Of a DNA stretch of 8,015 nt, positions 1 through 5,138 are shown piece after piece. The DNA is from JBEVNX01 sp040507895 (lineage in GTDB: Bacteria > Desulfobacterota > Binatia > JACPRU01), in contig JBEVNX010000139.1 of the NCBI GenBank assembly GCA_040507895.1, positions 1-8,015 on the forward strand. Reading direction: 5' to 3'. Position numbers and translations under genes: made by a program. Numbering within the stretch: the stretch's first letter is position 1; every line of letters begins with the position of its first letter. The notes beneath the pieces are model-generated. The model did not search any database. It was not told the DNA's origin and saw nothing but the letters and a program-made list of their open reading frames with translations.

Positions 1-768
1 CTCTCGCTCCGTCTGGTGCGCGAAGTCCACGAACGCTTGATGCGAGGGGTGCGCGGCGATCACGCGACGCCTGGCGAGTTTCGACGGTCACAGAACTGGA
101 TCGGTCCAGTCGGCAGCACGCCGGCGACGGCTCCTTACGTGCCCCCGCCACCGAGCAAGATGAAGGCGGTGCTCTCGGACTGGGAGCGCTTCACCCAAAG
201 CCGCGGGAAGATCCCCGATCTCATTCAATGCGCCCTCATTCACGAGCAGTTCGAAGCCATCCATCCGTTTCTCGACGGTAACGGCAGGATTGGACGTCTG
301 CTGATCACCCTGTTTCTGGCCGAGCGGGAACGGTTGAGTCAGCCGCTGCTGTATTTGTCGGAATACATCGAGCGGCGACGCCAGGAATACTACGAGCGCT
401 TGCAGCGAGTCCGCACCGACGGCGATTGGCGTGGCTGGATCGGGTACTTTCTCGAGGGCGTCCGATGGACGGCGCGTCGAGCGATGAATCAAGCGGCCAA
501 GCTGGCCGACCTCAGGGAGACGATGAGGCGACGCCTGAGAGATCGCGGCAAGGCCCTCATTTTGATCGACCAGCTCTTCGTGAATCCCTACATCACCGTT
601 GCGGCAGCTGAATCGCTCCTCGCAGTGACCAATCCAACCGCTCGGCAAATCGTGCAGCGACTCGAGCGCGAGGGCGTGCTCGAAGAAGTGTCGGGCCGGA
701 GTTGGAGGCGCGTCTATCTTTCGAAGCCCATCCTGAGAGCGATCGAGCACCCGCCAGAAGAGAGTTGA
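1..768 (+). CDS. Fic-domain protein (probable AMPylating enzyme) with C-terminal winged helix, 5'-truncated by the window edge
   Basis: The reading frame is open from base 1 to the TGA at 766-768, giving 255 visible residues. A GTG at 16 is in frame, but the residues before it continue the usual Fic N-domain pattern and the frame has no stop, so the true start lies upstream, probably about 110-130 residues away given a family length near 370-390. The segment around residues 6-32 (VHERLMRGVRG, then TPGEFRRSQNWIG) is the typical lead-in to the Fic core. The catalytic motif HPFLDGNGRIGR at residues 88-99 matches HxFx(D/E)GN(G/K)R completely, so the nucleotidyl-transfer site is intact. Residues about 180-247 look like a winged helix (NPTARQIVQRLEREGVL), a common C-terminal module of this family. 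Fic enzymes usually transfer AMP from ATP to a protein hydroxyl; the target here is unknown. The inhibitory (S/T)xxxE(G/N) helix would be in the missing N-terminus. By eye the gene is less GC-rich than the catabolic genes to the right and looks unrelated to them. Confidence 0.93.
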   Translation, partial: LSLRLVREVHERLMRGVRGDHATPGEFRRSQNWIGPVGSTPATAPYVPPPPSKMKAVLSDWERFTQSRGKIPDLIQCALIHEQFEAIHPFLDGNGRIGRLLITLFLAERERLSQPLLYLSEYIERRRQEYYERLQRVRTDGDWRGWIGYFLEGVRWTARRAMNQAAKLADLRETMRRRLRDRGKALILIDQLFVNPYITVAAAESLLAVTNPTARQIVQRLEREGVLEEVSGRSWRRVYLSKPILRAIEHPPEES

Positions 769-801
769 AATGAGCCAAAGGCGAGGTGGCCGCCGCCCTC
801 G

Positions 802-823
802 CAGAGCTTCGCGCGAAGCTCTG
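802..823. repeat. Perfect 22-bp palindrome
   Basis: The half-site CAGAGCTTCGC at 802-812 is followed directly by its exact reverse complement GCGAAGCTCTG at 813-823, with no spacer. As RNA it would form a hairpin of about nine base pairs closed by a tetraloop. No T tract follows on either strand, so an intrinsic terminator is not supported. It could be a protein-binding dyad, a REP-like element or an RNA-end stabiliser. Confidence 0.75.
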
Positions 824-839
824 AGACTCGGGCGTCTCA
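822..839. repeat. Short inverted repeat abutting the 22-bp palindrome
   Basis: TGAGAC at 822-827 and GTCTCA at 834-839 are exact reverse complements around a 6-base TCGGGC spacer. The left arm shares its first two bases with the end of the preceding palindrome, so the two hairpins could not both form completely. No T tract follows. The function is unknown; it may belong to a tandem structural element. Confidence 0.5.
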
Positions 840-855
840 TCGAAGTCGCGCGCCG

Positions 856-878
856 AGTCCTCCAGGAGGACTTTCTTC
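856..878 (+). terminator. Candidate intrinsic terminator of the Fic gene
   Basis: AGTCCTCC at 856-863 and GGAGGACT at 865-872 are exact reverse complements around a single A. In RNA this is a 7-bp GC-rich stem with a CAG loop. The T-rich run TTCTTC at 873-878 follows on the + strand, preceded by the final T of the stem, which fits a short rho-independent terminator about 90 bases after the Fic stop. The T tract is interrupted by C, so its strength is uncertain. Confidence 0.5.
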
Positions 879-951
879 AGCGGCCTCACAAAGCCTTATC
901 CCGCGCTGGTTTCCGGGCTGCATGGCCCGATCGACCGCGCCGGTACCGATC

Positions 952-1755
952 TCACGAGGATCGGCTGCGGAAAACCGCCGGGCGCTTCTCTACGAACGCC
1001 TGCATCGCCTCCCGGAAATCCCCGGACTGCGCGGCGAGAATCTGATTGCGGTCCTCCATCGCGATCACCGCTTCGAGGCTCGGCGCGTCGATCGAGACGT
1101 TCAGGCACTCCTTGGTGAGTCGAACGCCGAGCGGAGAGTTGCGCACGATGTCCTGGGCGAGCATGCGAGCCGCCGCTTCGAGCTCCGCGTCGGGAACGAT
1201 GCGGGACACGAGGCCCATCCGCTCCGCGCGCGCGGCGTCGACGAAATTGCCGGTGAGGATCAGCTCGGCGGCGGCCGAAGCGCCGACGATGCGCGGCAGG
1301 AAGTAGCTCGAGCCGGCGTCGCAGCCGCCGAGGCCCACGCGGATGTACGCGCAATTCATGCGCGCGGACTCGCCGGCGACGCGCACGTCGGCGCCGAGCG
1401 CGACCGAGAAGCCGCCGCCGGTCGCCGCGCCGTGCACGCAGGCGACGATCGGCTGCGGCACGCGCCGCATGCGCACGATCACGCTGCTGAAGCGGCGCTG
1501 CAGGCGCAGCGCCAAGTCGACCGAACCGGTGAGACTGCCCTCGGCCGACTCGTCCTTCAGGTCCCAGCCCGAGCAGAACGCCTTGCCGGCGCCGCGCAGA
1601 ATCACCACGCGCGCCTCGCGGTCCTCCGGCAGGCCGTCGAACAACGAGCCGAGCTCCTCGATCATCCGCGCATCGAGCGCGTTCAAGCGCTGCGGGCGGT
1701 TGAGCGTGACCCAGAGCAGGCTGTTCTCGCGGCGGACGTCAAGCGTCTCGTACAT
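952..1755 (-). CDS. Enoyl-CoA hydratase/isomerase (crotonase superfamily) protein, atypical active site
   Basis: This 267-residue protein has the usual crotonase length. The start is the ATG at 1753-1755 because GGAGGA lies seven bases upstream; the same frame continues 38 codons further, but that part lacks family features. The first oxyanion-hole segment is AFCSGWDL (59-66) and the second is HGAATGGG (108-115). The C-terminal half follows the family plan (LILTGN, then GLVSRIVP, about 165-188). In classical hydratases two glutamates act on the substrate (Glu144 and Glu164 of the rat enzyme). By eye alignment these positions are Ser117 and Tyr137, while Asp146 in GGCDAGSS corresponds to the conserved Asp of dienoyl-CoA isomerase (ECH1) type enzymes. 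A similar arrangement occurs in actinobacterial EchA-like proteins and in 4-chlorobenzoyl-CoA dehalogenase, which also lacks the glutamate pair. It therefore probably acts on an acyl-CoA, but hydratase activity should not be assumed. It is on the same strand as the dioxygenase operon but separated from it by a divergent gene. Confidence 0.9.
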   Translation of the reverse strand: MYETLDVRRENSLLWVTLNRPQRLNALDARMIEELGSLFDGLPEDREARVVILRGAGKAFCSGWDLKDESAEGSLTGSVDLALRLQRRFSSVIVRMRRVPQPIVACVHGAATGGGFSVALGADVRVAGESARMNCAYIRVGLGGCDAGSSYFLPRIVGASAAAELILTGNFVDAARAERMGLVSRIVPDAELEAAARMLAQDIVRNSPLGVRLTKECLNVSIDAPSLEAVIAMEDRNQILAAQSGDFREAMQAFVEKRPAVFRSRSS

Positions 1756-1760
1756 AGGCT

Positions 1761-1766
1761 TCCTCC
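1761..1766 (-). promoter_or_regulatory. Ribosome binding site that fixes the crotonase start
   Basis: On the - strand the sequence reads GGAGGA, five bases of which match the anti-Shine-Dalgarno core. It is followed by five bases and then the ATG at 1755. It supports this start over the in-frame upstream extension to 1869. Confidence 0.75.
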
Positions 1767-1892
1767 AAGCAGCCGTCATACCTCGTGAAAGAACGGTGTC
1801 GAGGCGTTTCCGTAACGCGGTGCGCCGGGGGATCGTTGAAACGGAGCGTCGAACGGGTGTAGCGGCCAAGCGTCGCGCCTTTCAGCTCGATT

Positions 1893-1898
1893 GGAGGT
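1893..1898 (+). promoter_or_regulatory. Ribosome binding site of the small membrane protein gene
   Basis: GGAGGT lies six bases before the ATG at 1905, an almost ideal Shine-Dalgarno sequence and spacing. It is the main reason for calling this short frame a real gene. Confidence 0.75.
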
Positions 1899-1904
1899 GT
1901 CGCC

Positions 1905-2174
1905 ATGGATATGACGAGTCTCCTCATCAGTCTGATCAGCGGAGCCGTCGGCGGCAACGTCGCCGGCGCCGCCATGAAAGACAAGAGCCTCGGTACCCGC
2001 GGCAACTCTCTCGCCGGAATCTTCGGCGGAGGGATCGGAAGCTTCCTGCTGCAGGCGCTCGGAGTGCTCGCGACTTCGGCGACTTCCGGCGGCGGCCTCG
2101 GCGACATTCTCGGCAACGTCGCCGGCGGCGGAGTCGGCGGAGCCATTCTTCTCGTCATCGTGTTCGGGCGCTGA
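1905..2174 (+). CDS. Small glycine-rich membrane protein, function unknown
   Basis: This 89-residue frame begins at an ATG with an excellent ribosome binding site and ends at a TGA 29 bases before the convergent beta-subunit stop. The product is hydrophobic and rich in Gly, Ala, Leu and Ile. It has at least two likely membrane segments, about residues 35-57 and 68-88, and possibly a third at 4-22. Charged residues are confined to a short loop (MKDKSLGTR, about 24-32) and the extreme C-terminus. GxxxG-type spacing suggests helix packing. A GN-x-AG-type motif recurs: GNVAG at 17-21, GNSLAG at 33-38 and GNVAG at 70-74. The overall plan resembles small proteobacterial membrane proteins and, loosely, the GlsB/YeaQ/YmgE group, but I do not recognise a specific family. 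Its neighbours give no functional link. Confidence 0.8.
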   Translation: MDMTSLLISLISGAVGGNVAGAAMKDKSLGTRGNSLAGIFGGGIGSFLLQALGVLATSATSGGGLGDILGNVAGGGVGGAILLVIVFGR

Positions 2175-2190
2175 AGAGCGCAATGGCGAA

Positions 2191-2205
2191 GACCGCGTAG
2201 CGGTC
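2191..2205. terminator. Small hairpin in the convergent gap, possible weak bidirectional terminator
   Basis: GACCGC (2191-2196), a GTA loop and GCGGTC (2200-2205) form a perfect 6-bp stem between the membrane-protein stop and the beta-subunit stop, overlapping the latter by two bases. No T tract follows on either strand, so termination is only a guess from position. Confidence 0.3.
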
Positions 2206-2707
2206 AGAGAATCATGCTGACGGCGCCGTTCGGCGCCAACGATTCCTGGTCGATCATCACCCGCTTCGAGGCGATGCGCAGCCCGTCGTCTTCTTCGACG
2301 AGCTCGTAGTCCGCGTGCCCGATGAACGGGTCGGCGTGGCGATGGCGAAAGCGCCAGACCACGAACGCGGCGGTCGCGCGGATGCGATTGGCCGAGTGCT
2401 CTTCGACGAGCACGTTCGAGACGAGCCGGCGCGTGCGGGACCAGGGAAATTCGCGGTGCGCGTGGCCGCTCAGCAGTCGCTTGACTCGCCAGCCGAGCCG
2501 CTCGCGGTCGTCGTCGATGAGCACGAGCGACCGGCGCGGATCGGCCTGCGGGTCGTCCGTGCCCGGCACGACGTAGCAGGCATCCGCGGTGAAGAGAGCG
2601 AGCCACTCCTCGAGCCGCCAGTCGTCGAGCAGCCGTGCCTCGCGCGAGATGAAGTCCGCCACGCGGAGCTGAAGGAGAAGGCGCGCTGTTTCCGCTTCGC
2701 TCGTCAC
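2204..2707 (-). CDS. Aromatic-ring-hydroxylating dioxygenase, beta (small) subunit
   Basis: This 167-residue protein has the length and pattern of the non-catalytic beta subunit of Rieske ring-hydroxylating oxygenases, a cone-shaped NTF2/SnoaL-like fold that packs with alpha in an alpha3beta3 oxygenase. The diagnostic segment is at about residues 18-40: SREARLLDDWRLEEW, then LALFTADACYVVP. Later segments also fit, including RRLVSNVLVEE and the C-terminal KRVMIDQE. The start is a GTG whose last two bases form part of the alpha stop (GTGA overlap at 2704-2707), with GGAGG eight bases upstream. The frame can be extended 20 residues upstream to an internal codon, but that stretch lies within the alpha coding region and lacks family similarity. 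The overlap implies translational coupling and equal amounts of both subunits. Confidence 0.9.
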   Translation of the reverse strand: MTSEAETARLLLQLRVADFISREARLLDDWRLEEWLALFTADACYVVPGTDDPQADPRRSLVLIDDDRERLGWRVKRLLSGHAHREFPWSRTRRLVSNVLVEEHSANRIRATAAFVVWRFRHRHADPFIGHADYELVEEDDGLRIASKRVMIDQESLAPNGAVSMIL

Positions 2708-3990
2708 GCGGCCGGCCTCCGGTCCGACCAATCCGAGCGGCGAGTGCCGGTCATGCGCGCCTGCCACTCGCGCCAGAAGCTCCGCATCTGCAGCTCGTCA
2801 TCGGGCCGCGGCTCGCGGGCCATGCCGCGTGAGATGTCCGACCATTCGACGCCGTCGGCGGCGAAGCCGATCTGGCACGAGTCGAGCGCCTCGACGTCGT
2901 CCGGCGTCGCGAAGCCTCCCGGTCCGAGGAACTCGAGGAAGCTGTGCAGGCGCCGAATCAGCCGCTCGCCCGACTCCTCGGCCGGCGCGATCTCCCACGC
3001 CGTCACGTCCATCTCGCCGGCGCGCACGGGCGAGAACGTACGAATCGTCACGGCCATGATGTCGTTCACCACCAGGTTCGGGAAGATGATCATGTTGCGG
3101 TTCCAGTCCGCGATGCGCTCGGCGCGCTCCGCGCCGTGGCGCTCCCGCAGCTCGGCGCGAATCGCTTCGATCTCTTCCCGGGCGGCCTCGCCGAACGTCG
3201 GCGCCCAGTGCGCGACCGGGCGGCCCCACGGCGCGCGATACTCGATCACGCCGTGTCCGTTGCCGAGCGCACGGGCGCGCCCCGCCACCACCGCCGTGCC
3301 GGGCAGCAGCGCGCCCGTGCCTTGCAGGTAGGCGAGATACGTCTTGTGCACCGGCGCCGCGTGGTAGCCGTCGACGCTGTTCTCGGCGAGAAGCTTCCAG
3401 TTGGCGCGGATCGAGTAGCGCTGCTCGCCCTTGACGACGCGCATCGAGCCGTCGAGCGATTGATCGGCGACCAGGTCGAGGATCTCGCGCGCGCCGGCCA
3501 AGTAGTCGCCGAGCGGCTCGGCGTTGCGATCGAAGCAGACGAAGTGAAAGCCGCGGTAGCTCTCGTGGCCGACCACGGGAGCGAGCGAGCGCTCGGCGCG
3601 GTCGAAGCCGGGCGCGTAGGCGGCCTCGTCGGGGACCCCGATCAGGCTTCCGCGGTTGTCGAACGTCCACGCGTGGTAGAAGCACTGGAACGTCTTCGCC
3701 ACTCCCGCGTCCTGGCGGCAGACGATCGCGCCGCGATGCGGGCAGGTGTTGTGAAGCGCGCGGATCACTCCGTCGGAGCCGCGCACGAAGACGAGCGGCC
3801 GGCCGCCCACGGTCCGCCGGCGGTAGGCGCCGGGCTCGGCGAGCTCCGACTCGTGGCCGAGGTACAACCAGGCCTGCGAGAAGATCCGCTCGCGCTCGGC
3901 GGCGAGAATCTCCTCGGAGGTCATGGTCGCGCGGTGGACGCGAAAGACGCCGCGCGCACGGTCGTCGACGACGAGCGATGCCAGGTTCAT
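2704..3990 (-). CDS. Aromatic-ring-hydroxylating dioxygenase, alpha (large, Rieske) subunit
   Basis: This 428-residue protein is full length for the family (about 420-460). The Rieske [2Fe-2S] centre ligands are CPH (Cys83, His85) and CFYH (Cys103, His106). The mononuclear iron site follows NWKLLAEN (197-204): DGYHAAPVH supplies His210 and His215, with Asp207 as the electron-bridging aspartate. The third ligand is probably an Asp of TPDDVEALD (Asp364 or Asp365). All key residues are present, so the enzyme should be functional. It uses O2 and electrons from a ferredoxin/reductase to make cis-dihydrodiols or hydroxylated products. The electron-transfer partners are not in this window. The start is the ATG at 3988-3990, with AAGGAG five bases upstream; the frame extends much further upstream, but that part runs antisense-like through the neighbouring extradiol gene. 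It lies 34 bases after the extradiol gene and overlaps beta by four bases. The substrate cannot be deduced; benzoate-, cumate- or biphenyl-type substrates are all possible. Confidence 0.95.
   Translation of the reverse strand: MNLASLVVDDRARGVFRVHRATMTSEEILAAERERIFSQAWLYLGHESELAEPGAYRRRTVGGRPLVFVRGSDGVIRALHNTCPHRGAIVCRQDAGVAKTFQCFYHAWTFDNRGSLIGVPDEAAYAPGFDRAERSLAPVVGHESYRGFHFVCFDRNAEPLGDYLAGAREILDLVADQSLDGSMRVVKGEQRYSIRANWKLLAENSVDGYHAAPVHKTYLAYLQGTGALLPGTAVVAGRARALGNGHGVIEYRAPWGRPVAHWAPTFGEAAREEIEAIRAELRERHGAERAERIADWNRNMIIFPNLVVNDIMAVTIRTFSPVRAGEMDVTAWEIAPAEESGERLIRRLHSFLEFLGPGGFATPDDVEALDSCQIGFAADGVEWSDISRGMAREPRPDDELQMRSFWREWQARMTGTRRSDWSDRRPAA
2716..2720 (-). promoter_or_regulatory. Ribosome binding site inside the alpha gene that selects the beta GTG start
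   Basis: On the - strand this reads GGAGG, eight bases before the GTG at 2707. It lies inside the last codons of the alpha gene and supports the GTGA-overlap start for beta. Confidence 0.65.
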
Positions 3991-3995
3991 GACGT

Positions 3996-4001
3996 CTCCT
4001 T
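3996..4001 (-). promoter_or_regulatory. Ribosome binding site of the Rieske alpha gene
   Basis: On the - strand AAGGAG precedes the ATG at 3990 by five bases. It fixes the alpha start within a much longer open frame. Confidence 0.7.
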
Positions 4002-4024
4002 CGCAGTCACGCGGCTCGCCGGCG

Positions 4025-5104
4025 TCATCGGGACTCCGGGAACCATGCAAAGCACTTGTCCGAGTTGAAGATCCAGCTCTCGATCCAGGCCTCGACGCGG
4101 GCGCGCCGGCCGAGGCGCTCCATGGCGCCGAGAAGCACGTACCAGTTGAGGAGCTCGTGCTGGCCGGCGGCCTCGAGCTCCGCGAGCGGCGTCTTGCGCC
4201 AAGTCTCGTAGTCCCCGGCGCGAAGCGCCTCGACGAGCCGGCGGTCCGAGGCGTGGTCGGGCCAGAGATATCCGGTTCGCGCCGTGAGAAACGCATGCGA
4301 CCACGACGACGAGGCGATGAGCGCGACCCGCCAGGGCGACTCGAGGAACGTCTCGGCGATCCTCGCGCCGACCTCCATGCACCGCCAGGGCGCCGGCGCG
4401 GGGGGATCGGGCTCGGCGCGCACAGACTCGCCCGCGGGCTCCCGCAGGAGGTGACCGAAGCCGCCGCGCGTGGCAAGGAGCGTGGCGCCGTAGCAGTTGA
4501 CCTGGAAGGGCACGACCGCATGCGGGAAGCCCCGGCGGTCGTAGTCGAGGAAGAGAAGCGTGTTGGCAAACGCGTGCGCGAGCCCATCGTGGTGAAGCGT
4601 GCGATAGGCGTAGGGCACGTCGACGCCACGCTCGAGGAGGCCGCGCGCGAGATGCTTCGCGCCCGCACGATGACCCGCGTACCGAAACGACTGCTCCGCC
4701 GGCTCCCCCCACACGTTCGGGCGCATCCCCGCGGCACCGGAAGCGAAGGGACGGATCTCGATCTCATCGAGCGCGAGCACGCAGAACGGCGGCACCAGGT
4801 CTTCGCGGAAGTTCTCGTACTGGTCGTCGCCGAAGATCACCACGAAGTCGGGACGGAACTCGTCGAGCCGGGTGCGCATGCGGCGAAACTCCGCCACCAT
4901 CGCCGCGCGGTGCGCGGCCGCCGCGGAGAGACCGCCGTCGTCGGCGAGCTCCGCGAGCATCTCGCGCGGCCAGTTGGAGCGGTCCTTGAACGACGCAGGC
5001 ACGCCGGGGGCGCCGACGAGGGCCTTCAAGATGTCCGCCATGTGCGCGTCCTGCCACGCGAGCGGCGGAAAATGCGTCATGCCGAGGCCGAGCATGGAGC
5101 CCAT
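4025..5104 (-). CDS. Class III extradiol ring-cleavage dioxygenase, LigB-type
   Basis: This 359-residue protein belongs to the LigB superfamily of Fe(II) extradiol dioxygenases, which open catechol-type rings beside the hydroxyls. The N-terminal LGLGMTHFPPL (about residues 5-15) carries the family's first iron-ligand histidine, His11. RPDFVVIFGDDQYENF (about 84-99) is characteristic of a single-chain subgroup. His195 in GFPHAVVPF, and His270 in SSSWSHAF, sit where the family keeps active-site histidines; exact ligand assignment needs an alignment. The C-terminal ELLNWYVLLGAM (about 317-328) also matches the family ending. No separate LigA-like small subunit is present. The start is the ATG at 5102-5104, nine bases after GGAAGGGG. 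A TTG two codons upstream is also possible but sits only three bases from the same site. It is the first enzyme gene of the operon, 34 bases after the regulator and 34 bases before the Rieske alpha gene, so ring cleavage of the oxygenase pathway's diol is the likely role. Confidence 0.9.
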   Translation of the reverse strand: MGSMLGLGMTHFPPLAWQDAHMADILKALVGAPGVPASFKDRSNWPREMLAELADDGGLSAAAAHRAAMVAEFRRMRTRLDEFRPDFVVIFGDDQYENFREDLVPPFCVLALDEIEIRPFASGAAGMRPNVWGEPAEQSFRYAGHRAGAKHLARGLLERGVDVPYAYRTLHHDGLAHAFANTLLFLDYDRRGFPHAVVPFQVNCYGATLLATRGGFGHLLREPAGESVRAEPDPPAPAPWRCMEVGARIAETFLESPWRVALIASSSWSHAFLTARTGYLWPDHASDRRLVEALRAGDYETWRKTPLAELEAAGQHELLNWYVLLGAMERLGRRARVEAWIESWIFNSDKCFAWFPESR

Positions 5105-5113
5105 CGCCAAGTA

Positions 5114-5121
5114 CCCCTTCC
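5114..5121 (-). promoter_or_regulatory. Ribosome binding site deciding the extradiol dioxygenase start
   Basis: On the - strand GGAAGGGG lies nine bases before the ATG at 5104. The upstream in-frame TTG at 5110 is only three bases from it, too close for normal initiation, so ATG is preferred. Confidence 0.55.
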
Positions 5122-5138
5122 CGCCTCGCCCGGCGCCC

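Larger units (their letters stand above)
769..951. other. Convergent intergenic region between the Fic gene and the crotonase gene
   Basis: These 183 bases separate two genes whose 3' ends face each other. An ATG at 770 opens a frame on the + strand, but its product is arginine-rich and low in complexity and it runs antisense into the crotonase gene, so I do not call it. The region holds three closely spaced inverted repeats (802-823, 822-839, 856-872), annotated separately. A weaker 5-bp hairpin lies at 914-929 (CGGGC, 6-base loop, GCCCG); on the - strand it would follow the crotonase stop, but no T tract follows it. Confidence 0.6.
1756..1904. other. Divergent intergenic region (promoters for the crotonase and membrane-protein genes)
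   Basis: These 149 bases lie between two divergently transcribed genes and must carry both promoters if each is transcribed independently. I looked for sigma-54 (GG-N10-GC) and sigma-70 (-35/-10) patterns on both strands and found nothing convincing. A TTGAAA at 1835-1840 has only a poor -10 partner. Apart from the two ribosome binding sites I can name no element here. Confidence 0.4.

Noticed and set aside
88..840. Long open frame on the - strand opposite the Fic gene
   Set aside because: It runs through the well-supported Fic coding sequence, and its product has no recognisable domain and skewed composition; it is a GC-driven antisense shadow.
770..1045. Open frame starting two bases after the Fic stop codon
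   Set aside because: The product is arginine-rich with no family pattern, has no ribosome binding site and overlaps the crotonase gene antisense. The inverted repeats and terminator candidate also lie within it.
1835..1864. TTGAAA as a -35 box for the small membrane protein gene
   Set aside because: The best -10 partner at usual spacing is TAGCGG, which matches the consensus at only two of six positions.
1343..2200. Long + strand frame crossing the crotonase 5' end and the membrane-protein gene
   Set aside because: It overlaps two better-supported genes in other frames and the product is a low-complexity Arg/Ser-rich sequence.
2220..2240. GGCGCC inverted repeat near the end of the beta-subunit gene as a terminator
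   Set aside because: It lies inside the coding sequence and no T tract follows; such GC palindromes are common in this composition.
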